A stretch of 64,000 nt of DNA from JAKVCB01 sp965243695 (GTDB lineage: Bacteria > Planctomycetota > Planctomycetia > Pirellulales > Lacipirellulaceae): positions 248,001-312,000 of the forward strand of contig CBDEWC010000047.1 in NCBI GenBank assembly GCA_965243695.1. The letters are read 5' to 3'. Positions within the stretch are counted from its first letter, which is position 1. Every line of letters begins with the position of its first letter. Positions 36,466-45,811 of this stretch are shown in pieces. The position numbers and the translations under genes are program-made. The notes beneath the pieces were generated by a model. The model had not been told where the DNA came from. It did no database searches and was given only the letters and a program-made list of their open reading frames with translations.

Positions 36466-38202
36466 CTAGTCAAAAAATGCCACGCGAATGATTTCTTCGA
36501 GGCTGGTTTTTCCAGCTTCGGCGAGGTGAAGTCCCTCGGCAAACAGGGTGGTTTCTTCCTGTTCATGTTGCAGTGCCTGGATTGTTTCCAGATCTGCCCC
36601 TGCCGAAATTGCCGCGCGCAGTTTGCGGGTGGCAGTCAGTAGTTCGTAAATTCCAATTCTTCCTTGAAAACCAGTGTCGTAGCACTTCGAGCATCCTTCT
36701 CCCCGGACAAATTGACGCCGCGCATCTCCCTCGTAGTGGATCATGTCGAGGAGCTCTGCAGGTGGATAGTAAGTTGTTTTGCAATTAGGACAGACGGTTC
36801 GAACCAACCGCTGGGCAATGATCCCAACAAGTGCAGCTGAAATTTTGTAAGGGGCAATTCCCATGTCCATCAGTCGTGTAATCGCACTGGCACTATCATT
36901 GGTGTGCAGTGTGCTCAGGACCAGGTGTCCCGTAAGGCCAGCTTGAATTGCAACCTCTGCTGTTTCGGCATCGCGAATCTCTCCTACCATAATCACGTCA
37001 GGATCTTGTCGCAGGATCGCCCGCAGTACCTTGGCAAAGGTCAGCGACTTTGCTCTCTCCATCTGGACCTGGTTGATCATTTCCAATTGATATTCGACAG
37101 GGTCTTCGACGGTGACAATGTTGTGCTGTGCCGATTTGATGAGTTCCACGGCTGAATAAAGCGTGGTCGTTTTTCCACTACCGGTGGGACCGGTGACAAG
37201 GACCAGCCCATACGGTCGGGCAAGCATGTCTTTGATTGGGCGGAGCTGCCGGCGAGGAACGCCCAGTTGTTCGAGGTCGAAGGTTACATTGCTGCGATCG
37301 AGTACGCGAAGGACGACTTTTTCGCCGAGCACGGTTGGGAGGGTCGAGCAACGCAGGTCGATCTCGCGTCGTTCAACCAGGACGTGGGTCCGCCCATCCT
37401 GTGGCACACGTTGCTCCGCAATATCCAACTTGGCGATTACCTTGATGCGAGAGACAATTGCAGCGTGGAAATCGCGACGTGGTCGCAGCACTTCGCGAAG
37501 CTGGCCATCGAGGCGAAAGCGAATCGACGAATTTTTCTGGCCTGGTTCGATGTGAATGTCGCTGGCACCCTGCCGTACCGCATGGACAATAATATAGTTG
37601 ACCAGGTTGATGACCGGACTCCCTTCGGCCAGCGACTGCAAGTCCTGGAGATCAACTTCGAAGATTTCTGGATCGACTTCAACCGCGTCTGCCTCGATAT
37701 CGGCCGAAACGGTGTCGACTGCAAAGTCTTCTTCATAGGCACGTGGCAAAAGTTTTTCGATGGCTCCCTTCAGTGCCAGTATCGGTCGTACATGGACCCC
37801 TGTGATCCGCTCGATTTCATCGAGGTGATGCAGATTTTGCGGCTCTGCCATGGCCACGGTAAGTTCGCCATTGACGCAGAATAACGCCAGTGCGCTGAAC
37901 GACTTGGCCTGCGTGTGCGGCAGGATGCGAACGACCGCAGGGTCAATGAGCCCCTCCCGTAACTTCACAAAAGGCACGCCGAGGTTCTCGGCAATAAAGG
38001 GAAGGAGTTGTTCTTCATCCACAAACCCGAGTTCGACCAGCGTTTCTCCAAGCCGCATTTTCTTGGATTGCTGCTCACCAAGCGCTGTTTCCAGCTCTTG
38101 TGGAGTGAGCAGGCTGGCGCGTACAAGTTGCTCTCCCAGCGGGGCTGGGAGCATATTTGTGCGGTCCCTTTTTGAATCAACCGTTTGGGCCAGCGTATTC
38201 AT
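36466..38202 (-). CDS. pilB: PilB/GspE assembly ATPase
   Basis: 578 residues; a start 16 codons later (MLPAPLGEQL) is possible. The N-terminal MshEN/GspE-N domain covers about 18-155 ('LGETLVELGFVDEEQLLPFI'). The ATPase core has Walker A GPTGSGKTT at 338-346, an Asp box around 'VTVEDPVEYQ', Walker B VIMVGEIRD at 403-411 and a His box near 'LVLSTLHTNDS'. A tetracysteine zinc motif is complete at C471, C474, C504 and C507. It powers pilin or pseudopilin extrusion. Its start overlaps the STAS gene stop by 4 bp. No PilT retraction ATPase lies in the window. Confidence 0.95.
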   Translation of the reverse strand: MNTLAQTVDSKRDRTNMLPAPLGEQLVRASLLTPQELETALGEQQSKKMRLGETLVELGFVDEEQLLPFIAENLGVPFVKLREGLIDPAVVRILPHTQAKSFSALALFCVNGELTVAMAEPQNLHHLDEIERITGVHVRPILALKGAIEKLLPRAYEEDFAVDTVSADIEADAVEVDPEIFEVDLQDLQSLAEGSPVINLVNYIIVHAVRQGASDIHIEPGQKNSSIRFRLDGQLREVLRPRRDFHAAIVSRIKVIAKLDIAEQRVPQDGRTHVLVERREIDLRCSTLPTVLGEKVVLRVLDRSNVTFDLEQLGVPRRQLRPIKDMLARPYGLVLVTGPTGSGKTTTLYSAVELIKSAQHNIVTVEDPVEYQLEMINQVQMERAKSLTFAKVLRAILRQDPDVIMVGEIRDAETAEVAIQAGLTGHLVLSTLHTNDSASAITRLMDMGIAPYKISAALVGIIAQRLVRTVCPNCKTTYYPPAELLDMIHYEGDARRQFVRGEGCSKCYDTGFQGRIGIYELLTATRKLRAAISAGADLETIQALQHEQEETTLFAEGLHLAEAGKTSLEEIIRVAFFD

Positions 38203-38534
38203 CGTGTAAAGCTCCCCACGGCACCGATGAGTTCATCAAACGTTGCCAGTTGGTGATCGACTGCAGTAATTCGCAAAATATCACGGCAGAGTGGATTCGC
38301 GCTGGCCAGCTTGAGGCGACCTCCGAGATTGGTACACCGACCGTGGGCATCGAGCAGCCATTCCAGGCCGGTGCTGTGGATGAACGGTACCTGGGTCAGA
38401 TCCAACACCAGCCGGGGTGGCCCGTTCGAAATCACTTGATCCAGCAGCAGGCTCAGCTCTTCCACCGCATCGGTGTCGAGCGGGCCGTCACCACCAATCA
38501 CATCGATGATCCCTTTTTTTTCGAGTTTGAACAT
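38199..38534 (-). CDS. STAS-domain protein (anti-sigma factor antagonist-like)
   Basis: 111 residues from 'MFKLEKKGIIDVIGG' at 38534; longer in-frame versions overlap the histidine kinase and lack family features. The STAS core is clear: 'PRLVLDLTQVPFIHSTGLEWLLDAHGRC', with S54 at the place phosphorylated in SpoIIAA/RsbV proteins, and the closing 'HQLATFDELIGAV'. No matching Ser kinase is nearby. It lies between a histidine kinase (19 bp upstream) and PilB (4-bp overlap), so it probably helps regulate pilus assembly or a downstream switch. Confidence 0.88.
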   Translation of the reverse strand: MFKLEKKGIIDVIGGDGPLDTDAVEELSLLLDQVISNGPPRLVLDLTQVPFIHSTGLEWLLDAHGRCTNLGGRLKLASANPLCRDILRITAVDHQLATFDELIGAVGSFTR

Positions 38535-38553
38535 GGTGTTTCCCGTCTTTAGG

Positions 38554-39990
38554 CTAGCAGGGTAACGTGACGGTAAAGCGGGTACCTTTGTTGAGTTCGC
38601 TATGAACGTCGATCTTACCTCCGTGCAAACGTACGACCTCCTGGGTAAAAGCAAGACCAAGTCCGTTGCCGGAGATCTCTCGTACGCGGGTGTCTGCACT
38701 ACGGAAAAATTTTTCAAAGATGTGTGGCACCTCATCCTGCGATATTCCGACGCCAGAATCTTCAACGTAGATTGCCAGTTCCTCGAGTTTTTGTTCAACC
38801 GTGAAGCTTACGCGGCCGCCTGTTGGTGTGTACTTGGTGGCGTTACCCAACAAGTTCACCAGCGCCGATGTGAATTTATCTTTATCGAGGGACATCCTGG
38901 TAAGTTTGGGAGGTAGATGGACGTCCAGCGAGATCTCTTTACTTTTCATTTCTGGAGCAACATGATCCATCACCTCTTCAAAAAGTCGCATCAGATCGGT
39001 TTCGTGCCGTTTTAGATTAAGAGAACCAGCTTCCATCTGGCTGATGTTCAGCAATTCGTCCACAAACCTCGATAGTCGAGTTGCCTCGGCGTTGATGATG
39101 TTGCAGAATTCCTTCTGTTGGTCGACGTCGATTCCCTCTTCCAGGGCGAGTGTTTCCGCATAAGCCTTAATATTGCCGAGTGGAGTCCGCAGTTCATGGG
39201 TGGCAGTCAGCACGAACTGGTTTCGCAACGCATCGGCCAGAAGCTGCTGGGTGATGTCGCGCACCGTCCAGATTTCCTGGCACGCGTCGGTGGCCTTGTC
39301 GACAAGCGGATGGCGGGAGATCTGCAAAACTCCGTCGTGGATTGTCGGACCACGATGGACTTCAAATGAACCATTACCGTTTTGTCGCGTTAATTTGTCT
39401 GTGATTTCCTCTGCATTGGCTGCAGACTGGCACTGCAAAACATCCAGCAGGCTGTGGCCAACGACATGCGTTGTTCCGAAACCCTGCGCCAATGCCTCAA
39501 AGGCTTGATTGGCAAAGGCGATTTGAAATGAATCTTCAGTTACGGCAATGGGGGTGGGGAGCTGCTGGAAAGTACGGACCACCCATTCCTGCTTGAGGTC
39601 TTTGACGGCTTCCGAGAGCCGCTCCTCAAGATTCGTCCACACCTGTTGGTGGCTGATCCGGTCCAGAATGGCATTCCAACCCTGGCTGACGGGGTCACTC
39701 CCTGTGAGACAGCGAATCTCGGCATGGTTCAGCGAGGTGACCTGGGACACATGGTGAAGCTGCTGCTCAATGAGCGAATTGAGGCGGGTTGACTGGTAGA
39801 GAACAGCGGCACCGATGAGCAAGATAACGATCGGGCCAGTCACCGCAATCCCCGCCAGCGGGATGAGTGAGTTGCGATAGGCCAGTGCTAACGAGGTTGC
39901 CAGACAGAGCAACAGACACGCCAGTCCAAACATCAGGTATTTGGTAACCAGACGTCGGTTCAGAGGAACAGGTTGTGCTGCAGTTGCCAT
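38554..39990 (-). CDS. membrane sensor histidine kinase with PAS domain
   Basis: 478 residues. Two membrane segments near the N-terminus (about 19-38 and 44-66) are followed by a coiled linker, a PAS domain (about 138-250), and HisKA with H265 in 'THELRTP'. The HATPase domain has N383 in the N box, DSGVGIS at 411-417 and GNGLGL at 441-446. All catalytic elements are present. With almost no extracytoplasmic loop, it likely senses membrane state or cytoplasmic signals through PAS. It is 92 bp downstream of the response regulator gene and 19 bp upstream of the STAS gene, inside the pilus operon. Confidence 0.93.
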   Translation of the reverse strand: MATAAQPVPLNRRLVTKYLMFGLACLLLCLATSLALAYRNSLIPLAGIAVTGPIVILLIGAAVLYQSTRLNSLIEQQLHHVSQVTSLNHAEIRCLTGSDPVSQGWNAILDRISHQQVWTNLEERLSEAVKDLKQEWVVRTFQQLPTPIAVTEDSFQIAFANQAFEALAQGFGTTHVVGHSLLDVLQCQSAANAEEITDKLTRQNGNGSFEVHRGPTIHDGVLQISRHPLVDKATDACQEIWTVRDITQQLLADALRNQFVLTATHELRTPLGNIKAYAETLALEEGIDVDQQKEFCNIINAEATRLSRFVDELLNISQMEAGSLNLKRHETDLMRLFEEVMDHVAPEMKSKEISLDVHLPPKLTRMSLDKDKFTSALVNLLGNATKYTPTGGRVSFTVEQKLEELAIYVEDSGVGISQDEVPHIFEKFFRSADTRVREISGNGLGLAFTQEVVRLHGGKIDVHSELNKGTRFTVTLPC

Positions 39991-40082
39991 TTTATACCTG
40001 CTACGAAACGAATCAAAAACCTGTCCCGCAGCTGGTCAGAGAACGGTACTTTCTCGCCTCGGTTCAAGTTGGTTTGTCCGGC

Positions 40083-40478
40083 TCAACCATGGACTGGTGT
40101 GAACTCCAGCAGCGAGCAGGCAAACGCAACCACCTCACCTGGACTGAATGGTTTGTGAAATACCTTAGCCAGGCGGTGGACCTCGTTCATCCTGGTGGAA
40201 TCAATTTCCAGACCCTTTGCGGAACAAAGAACAATGGGAACCTCACGATTGATCGAGTCCGTGCGGATTGCTTCGCAGAGCTCCTCGCCACTCATGTGTG
40301 GCATTTGGTAGTCGGTGATGACCAGGTCAAACAATTCCTGGCGAGCAGCCTCGGCAGCTGTCGCGCCGTCGTAAGCACAAGTGACGACAAAACCTGCCCG
40401 TTCCAGGCTGAACGCGAGCAACTGGGCCATGACGCGATTGTCTTCAGCCACGAGGATATGTTTTGACATGTTGTCCAT
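40083..40478 (-). CDS. single-domain response regulator, CheY-like
   Basis: 131 residues, essentially one receiver domain. The acidic pocket lies near 'VAEDN' (E12, D13), the phosphoacceptor is D56 in 'VITDYQMP', S86 lies in 'LCSAK', and K109 in 'VFHKPF'. No output domain, so it acts by protein-protein contact. It is probably the partner of the histidine kinase encoded just downstream. Confidence 0.92.
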   Translation of the reverse strand: MDNMSKHILVAEDNRVMAQLLAFSLERAGFVVTCAYDGATAAEAARQELFDLVITDYQMPHMSGEELCEAIRTDSINREVPIVLCSAKGLEIDSTRMNEVHRLAKVFHKPFSPGEVVAFACSLLEFTPVHG

Positions 40479-40568
40479 CGTATTGATCTCTGTAAAGCAA
40501 TGGCTGGGTGCAACTTGTCCTCAAAGGCGACCTGCCCTCAAAGGATCGTGCTGCCGAGCTCATCAGTT

Positions 40569-40985
40569 TTACCAGGAGACATAAACACCGTCGTTAATCC
40601 GAAGTTCACCGGTCGAATTGTTATAGACCCATCCTTCGCTGCCAGGTTCCACGGACGTGATTGGGCTCTGCGACGAAGCAACGACTTCAGGATTTTGGTT
40701 AGCTCCTGTTTGTGGCGCTGGAAATGGCCCTTGAAGGTATGGCAGTAGTGTGGTGGTAATCGCTGAAGCACTTGGATAACTGCCATTTTGAGCCCGATAC
40801 ATTTCGATTGCACCGCGAAGTACGGAAAGTGACTGGCGCGTCGCGTTGTCTCTTGCATCGTTGGCGGTATCAAACATCTTGGGGGCCGCAACAGCTGTAA
40901 TGATGCCGAGAACCAGTATCACAATGACTAATTCCACGAGAGTGAACCCTGAATTTTTCTTCTTGATCAGATGCAAACGTACCAT
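40569..40985 (-). CDS. type II secretion/type IV pilus major pseudopilin-like protein
   Basis: 138 residues with a class III prepilin leader: 12 polar, basic residues, cleavage after G13, then F14 and E18 (the +5 Glu) and a hydrophobic helix ('FTLVELVIVILVLGIITAV'). The globular part has the GspG-like 'LSVLRGAIEMYRAQNGSYPS' region and ends in 'GWVYNNSTGELRINDGVY'. This is the first gene of the long minus-strand pilus/secretion operon and the likely major filament subunit. Confidence 0.92.
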   Translation of the reverse strand: MVRLHLIKKKNSGFTLVELVIVILVLGIITAVAAPKMFDTANDARDNATRQSLSVLRGAIEMYRAQNGSYPSASAITTTLLPYLQGPFPAPQTGANQNPEVVASSQSPITSVEPGSEGWVYNNSTGELRINDGVYVSW

Positions 40986-41248
40986 GGCAGGTTTTCCTCC
41001 TCAGGAGAGATGTCAGCGTTGTTGGGTGATCTAACAAACGCCGCAGACGACAACGTATTCTTCTTCTACGGAAACCGTAGGTTGAGAAAAAACCGATTGC
41101 AAACTGAAAGGACGTTCTTGTTCTTGTTTTTGAAGAGGTAAGATTTCCATATGCCGTTGTCTACACGCTACACTTCTGTTGTTTGTCGATGTACTTCACT
41201 GTTGCCGGCCGTGCAATCGATGCAATGCTAATAACAGGGATAACCCGT

Positions 41249-42856
41249 ATGAATACGCCTGAGATGAACAACCCACAGATTGCCAGGGGAATTGAAAAAC
41301 TCCAGGACCTGTTTGGTGCTCTGTTTGCAGTTTGGCGGCAACAGGGTGATCAGTGGGTACCCGCTCGAGGTGAGGGTAGTGACGATGCTCCTTTGGCAGG
41401 ACTGCTGCAGGAACATTATCAACCCGATCAACCCACGGTCGTACCAGTAGGGAAGAAGCAGGTTGTCGTGATGGTTCCGATTGTGACAACCAATGGGATC
41501 CCTTGTGCGGCGGTTGGCTATGCCAACATAAATCCGGCGGCACTAGCACAGCAACTCGCCGCCACGGTTTGCCTGGTGGAGGACTGGCGGCTTTCAGCCA
41601 CTGATTCCCCTGTATTTATGGAACAATTGGCTCAAACCATGGAAGAGTCGACCTGGCTTCGACGACTTGCCAGACATTTTGAATTTCGTGATGTTCGTCA
41701 CTCGGTGAGGGAGGTGGCCTGCGAGGTTTTGCCCGAATTGCACCAGCTTCTGCGGGTGGGCGCGTTGGGTCTTGTTCCTGTCGGCCAGACTTCTCCACGG
41801 GAGACAGGGGGCAATTTTGACCCCATGTGGTGTGGCCAAAAACCGGATGAAGAAACGGTAGCAGAGATTCTTCAGTGCTATGCGGGACAGGCGGTTCAAC
41901 ACGCGGTGGTTGTCAATCGAACAGCGATGGAATCGGAACTCGCGGTGAACCATGGGCTCGACTCCTTGATCCTGGTGAAGATTGCTTCGACACAACACCA
42001 GTTTGGATGGTTGCTTGCGATCAACCGAAAATTGGATTCGCAGCAGGTTCTCGCCAACGGTTCGCGGGTTGCTTCCAGCGAAACTGAATTTGGCACGGTT
42101 CAAACCAGTCTTGTTGAGGCCGCTGCCGCAATGCTTGCCACACATGCCCGCAACGTGACCCTCTTTGAGGCCAAGGAACAACTTTTGTTGGACGTCATTT
42201 CTGCGATGAGTGGTGCGATGGATGCCCGAGATCCCTACACCGCCGGCCACAGCGAGCGGGTTGCCAATCTGGCACGTGCCATCGCCCTTGAAATGGGAAT
42301 GGATCGTCAACAGTGCCAACAAATTTACGTGACGGGCCTTTTGCACGACATTGGAAAAATCGGGGTCCCCGATGCAATTCTGAATAAAGCAGGTGAACTG
42401 TCAGCGGTTGAATTCGCCATGATCATGCGCCATCCTGAAATTGGTTGCCAGATCCTCGCGCAGTTAAATGAACTCTCCTACGTGCTTCCGGGGGTGCTGC
42501 ACCACCACGAAACGATTGACGGAACAGGCTATCCGCACGGCCTGGCCGCAACGAATATTCCGCTTGATGCCCGTATTCTGGCAGTCGCCGATGCGTACGA
42601 TGCCATGACGACTTGCCGACCTTATCGTGGGTCGATGTCGAGCGGGCAAGCCAAAGAAATTATTCGAGAGAATGCCGGTACGCAGTGGGATCCTGTTGTT
42701 GTGGCAGCCTTCTTTCGCTGTATCGACGACATAGATTCCACCAATAAAATGGCCGGGGACCTTTCAAGTGCCGGGAGTCAGCACAAAGGGTCGCCTGGGT
42801 TCACCGATCCATTATCTAATTCAGGCACTTCAACAGGCTGTTTAGAGGTTTGTTGA
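41249..42856 (+). CDS. HD-GYP domain cyclic-di-GMP phosphodiesterase-like protein
   Basis: 535 residues from the ATG at 41249, which has AGGGAT at about 8 bases; earlier in-frame codons at 41183 lack a site. The N-terminal ~300 residues are GAF-like sensory material without membrane segments. The C-terminal HD-GYP domain is canonical: 'DPYTAGHSERVANLARAIA', the metal HD in 'LLHDIGKIGVPD', 'MRHPEIGCQIL', and 'HHETIDGTGYPHGL', ending 'RILAVADAYDAMTTCRPYR'. Such proteins hydrolyse cyclic di-GMP. It diverges from the pilus operon, so a shared regulatory region and pilus control are likely (inference). Confidence 0.92.
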   Translation: MNTPEMNNPQIARGIEKLQDLFGALFAVWRQQGDQWVPARGEGSDDAPLAGLLQEHYQPDQPTVVPVGKKQVVVMVPIVTTNGIPCAAVGYANINPAALAQQLAATVCLVEDWRLSATDSPVFMEQLAQTMEESTWLRRLARHFEFRDVRHSVREVACEVLPELHQLLRVGALGLVPVGQTSPRETGGNFDPMWCGQKPDEETVAEILQCYAGQAVQHAVVVNRTAMESELAVNHGLDSLILVKIASTQHQFGWLLAINRKLDSQQVLANGSRVASSETEFGTVQTSLVEAAAAMLATHARNVTLFEAKEQLLLDVISAMSGAMDARDPYTAGHSERVANLARAIALEMGMDRQQCQQIYVTGLLHDIGKIGVPDAILNKAGELSAVEFAMIMRHPEIGCQILAQLNELSYVLPGVLHHHETIDGTGYPHGLAATNIPLDARILAVADAYDAMTTCRPYRGSMSSGQAKEIIRENAGTQWDPVVVAAFFRCIDDIDSTNKMAGDLSSAGSQHKGSPGFTDPLSNSGTSTGCLEVC

Positions 42857-43140
42857 TAGAACTCCGGCAATGGAAATAGGTTGGATTGTTTGAAGAGATC
42901 CAACAACGATCCACTGTCGGCGGCTGGCCCCTGTGTTTCTCGTGCCTGGTATTCACCACTCATGTTGCCGTAAAACAACATCGTGGCGTTTGGACAACCA
43001 ATCGCCTGTTTCGGTCGATGATGTAACCCGGGCAATGGAAACCAGTTGCGCCTGGGAGGTTAAAGAGATTCTGCTTGCGGTACTGGAAATGCTGAACTGA
43101 AAGACGTCCCTCGCACGTTCTTTTTGGAGTCAGCCCCACA
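42857..43140. other. intergenic region
   Basis: 284 bp between two plus-strand genes. The minus-strand frames here have no recognisable content. No terminator recognised. Confidence 0.4.
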
Positions 43141-44130
43141 ATGCAGCCCCTCGACCTTTCAATCGGTGTGTTATTGCGGACAAGTCTTTTTTGGTTGGTT
43201 TTTCCAACCGTTGTCACCCGAGGCGATGACAACTTGACCGTAGTCCATCTAGACGACGGTCGGGTTTTGCAGGGTACCCTGGATGTTCGCACCGATGAAA
43301 CGTTCTTGTGGTTACGTACCGAAGCAGACAACTTCTCACTTGCAAGCCGGTTTCGTTGGGCGGATGTACGGAATCTCAATCCGCAGAAGACCGATCTTTC
43401 TGATGACTGGCAGCGAGTCGAAGGTGACGTTCCCCAAGGTGTTGACGTCGGCAATGAAATTGAATCGGCTATCGACGCAGAGGAAGACGCAGAGGAAGAC
43501 GCAGAGGAAGACGCAGAGGAAATGGTCGTCGATGGCGAGGCCAATTGGATAGACTGGCCGACCAGTTTTCCGGAAATCTCTGAGGCTGACCCCTCGGATG
43601 GTCCATTGGTTTTTCCAGTAGCCCGTGCGTTGAGGATCGAAGCAGGTCTGGCGAATTGGGACGATGACGTAGAGCCAGATGGCCTGCGTGTGTTGGTTTC
43701 GCCGGTGGACAGCTTTGGGCAAGTCGTTCCAGTAGTCGGTTCGATTGATTTTCAATTGATTGGTCAGCGTAGGCTCGCTCGAGGTGGAGAACATGTACGC
43801 CGGCAAGATGATTTTCCACTCCTTGGAGAGTGGTCGCGACGGGTAACTCCGAAAGCATTCGGTCCTAACGGCTTCGTATACGAGTTGCCGTTTCGTAACT
43901 TTGCACCAGGGCGAGACGTTGATATAGCGTTCGAGGCGTTGCTGACAGCCCGTCTTGGAATTCCTGGAGTTGGTGTGCTGAATAGTTCAGATTCCTACGT
44001 TTTACTCCGGCCGGCAAGTTGGTTTCGTGATGACCTCCAACTCAGGACTGGTCGCCGTTACGATCGGAGAGAGTTTACACGGTTATACCAAGTGGACCCC
44101 CATCGATCCTGGGTGGGGCAGGGAGACTGA
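43141..44130 (+). CDS. secreted hypothetical protein with acidic repeat
   Basis: 329 residues with a likely signal peptide (hydrophobic to about residue 25, before RGDDN). The N-terminal ~85 residues show an SH3-like strand pattern ('NLTVVHLDDGRVLQGTLDV', 'WADVRNLNP') common in planctomycete exported proteins. An acidic run of four DAEE units (residues ~112-127) is encoded by a perfect 12-bp tandem repeat. The C-terminal ~190 residues have beta-rich patterns ('LRVLVSPVDSFGQVVPVVGS', 'YELPFRNFAPGRDVDIAFEA'). Family unknown. Its 3' end converges on the minor pseudopilin operon, 125 bp away. Confidence 0.75.
   Translation: MQPLDLSIGVLLRTSLFWLVFPTVVTRGDDNLTVVHLDDGRVLQGTLDVRTDETFLWLRTEADNFSLASRFRWADVRNLNPQKTDLSDDWQRVEGDVPQGVDVGNEIESAIDAEEDAEEDAEEDAEEMVVDGEANWIDWPTSFPEISEADPSDGPLVFPVARALRIEAGLANWDDDVEPDGLRVLVSPVDSFGQVVPVVGSIDFQLIGQRRLARGGEHVRRQDDFPLLGEWSRRVTPKAFGPNGFVYELPFRNFAPGRDVDIAFEALLTARLGIPGVGVLNSSDSYVLLRPASWFRDDLQLRTGRRYDRREFTRLYQVDPHRSWVGQGD
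43474..43521 (+). repeat. four 12-bp in-frame tandem repeats
   Basis: The unit gacgcagaggaa is repeated four times without a mismatch (43474, 43486, 43498, 43510), encoding DAEE four times. Copy-number change would keep the frame, so the acidic linker length may vary between strains. Confidence 0.95.
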
Positions 44131-44255
44131 AACGGTGGGTTCCCAGGCGCAACGTTTCTTGCGGTGGAGGGATGGCCCATAACTGTTTGCGTTGAGCCAG
44201 TTACAAGCATTACCTGCAAGTGGTGCGCGGTGACAGATGGCGTAAAAGATGAGTC

Positions 44256-45275
44256 CTAGGGAGCGCCGGCTCGTTTGAAAGTGCCAAATTGAAGCGTCAG
44301 TCCGCTGGGAACCGTGTATGTCCCCATCACTCGATAGCAGAGTGCCTTTCTGGGATGGTAGCTAGTCCATCCGCTGGCCTGGTTGCCGCGAATCAGGGCA
44401 GAATCGGGATTGCTGTTCTGCTGGTTATCGTAGGCAAACCAGGCTGCAGCGTTCTGGCTCGTGCACTCGAGTGAAAGACAAAGTCCCTTGGTGGGGTCCA
44501 AGTTGGTATTTCCAGAGAAGCGGATTCTGTGCCACCGGGCATTCCAGGAGAGGTCGCTCTGTGGGATAGAAATCCGGTCGACAAGTACTTGGGGCAGGTT
44601 GTTGTTGTCGGGAGTATAAAGATTGACCTGCAACAAGTCGGTCGATTGGTTGGTACTGGCGAGATAAAGATCGACGTTCGTCACTTTCCATCCGGTTGCT
44701 TCGGCGGGCAGATCGGGTTTGAAATATTGGGCCCACCACTTACTAGCCTTGACTGTGTTGTAACGATTCCGTTGTGCGGAATTTTCGAGTTGGACGGGTC
44801 CTAATTCTCGCAGTTCGCCACTGTCGACCGCAACGGCGCTGTGCACCCATACTGCCTTGCCGGTGCGACCGATGCCTTGGATTTCAACCGGGTCGTCTTC
44901 GTGATTGCCGAGGTTGCCATCAGGAGGAGAACTGGCATCTTTGAGTTTCCAGCTTACCGTACCTGTGCCAAAACGGAGTGGATTGGTTTCGACTCCATCA
45001 AGGTAGCGTGTTCTCCAATTCGGGTCGGTTCGTAGGGTTTGCAGCGCCAAGTCGATGGCAGCCCGCGCGTGCATTTGTGCGGTGACAATTTCACCTGAAC
45101 TTTCGCTTGATCGGCGTTCGATGCGAACGATGGTTAAAGCACTCAATGCCAGTACGCCTACCAGCAGACTGTTGATCATGACGGCTGAGTAGAGAGCAAT
45201 TCCTCGGCGAGGATGGGCCAGGCGTCGTCGGTTCCAATGGGTTGCAATTAGCACGTGTGCCTCGTTTGTGTTCAA
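44256..45275 (-). CDS. PilX/GspK-like minor pseudopilin
   Basis: 339 residues. The N-terminus has a basic leader then 'RGIALYSAVMINSLLVGVLALSALTI' (~24-49), the PilX/GspK-type pseudopilin helix that starts without the usual +5 Glu. The next segment ('MHARAAIDLALQTLRTDPNWR') is typical of PilX-like proteins. The C-terminal ~170 residues are an extra beta-rich domain ('WWAQYFKPDLPAEATGWKVT', 'WHRIRFSGNTNLDP') with a lectin- or carbohydrate-binding-like look. It is the last gene of a four-gene block in which each start overlaps the previous stop by 4 bp. Confidence 0.8.
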   Translation of the reverse strand: MNTNEAHVLIATHWNRRRLAHPRRGIALYSAVMINSLLVGVLALSALTIVRIERRSSESSGEIVTAQMHARAAIDLALQTLRTDPNWRTRYLDGVETNPLRFGTGTVSWKLKDASSPPDGNLGNHEDDPVEIQGIGRTGKAVWVHSAVAVDSGELRELGPVQLENSAQRNRYNTVKASKWWAQYFKPDLPAEATGWKVTNVDLYLASTNQSTDLLQVNLYTPDNNNLPQVLVDRISIPQSDLSWNARWHRIRFSGNTNLDPTKGLCLSLECTSQNAAAWFAYDNQQNSNPDSALIRGNQASGWTSYHPRKALCYRVMGTYTVPSGLTLQFGTFKRAGAP

Positions 45276-45811
45276 TGAGCGAACCAGGCTGTGGAACGCA
45301 ATGACTGTAAACGTGAAAGTAACCGCCCGTTTTTGTAGACGTTTACCGTAATTCGTTTCACGCCAGCATCATGATCCAATGGAATCGCGGGATTATCGGG
45401 ATCAACGTACTCAACCACGACCCTCCGTTTCCATCCTGCTAGATGATTCAGGGGAGTGCCATCGCGCTGCTCGGGAGGCTTTTTATTCCAGGCGTGAAAG
45501 TCGTCAACATCGTTGTAGTTGTGACGGGCGCCTGTTTCTTCAGGACCGAAAGTGGGAGAGGTACTATGGGGATCGGCATACTCTTTTTCGAGAATCTCGG
45601 CGAGCAGTTCCTGCGCTAACCAAATAGCCTGCTGGTCGTCGGTGGTCGAATTGCGTTGTTGCATGACGGCGCCCACCGTTTTCATGGAGGCGACAAGAAT
45701 CACGCCTACCAGCAGGGTCGAAATCATCGTTTCCAGCAGCGACACACCACGAGAGGTTAAAAGATTCGTGTTGCCCTTTGCCAGGTATCGTGCTGGTTTG
45801 TTGATGGTCAT
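45272..45811 (-). CDS. PilV/GspI-like minor pseudopilin
   Basis: 179 residues. The prepilin motif is G|VSLLETMISTLLVGVILVA with the +5 Glu present. After the helix, 'QQAIWLAQELLAEILEKEYAD' matches the PilV/GspI pattern. The globular part is small. Both ends overlap neighbouring genes by 4 bp, so the block is translationally coupled. Confidence 0.82.
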   Translation of the reverse strand: MTINKPARYLAKGNTNLLTSRGVSLLETMISTLLVGVILVASMKTVGAVMQQRNSTTDDQQAIWLAQELLAEILEKEYADPHSTSPTFGPEETGARHNYNDVDDFHAWNKKPPEQRDGTPLNHLAGWKRRVVVEYVDPDNPAIPLDHDAGVKRITVNVYKNGRLLSRLQSLRSTAWFAH

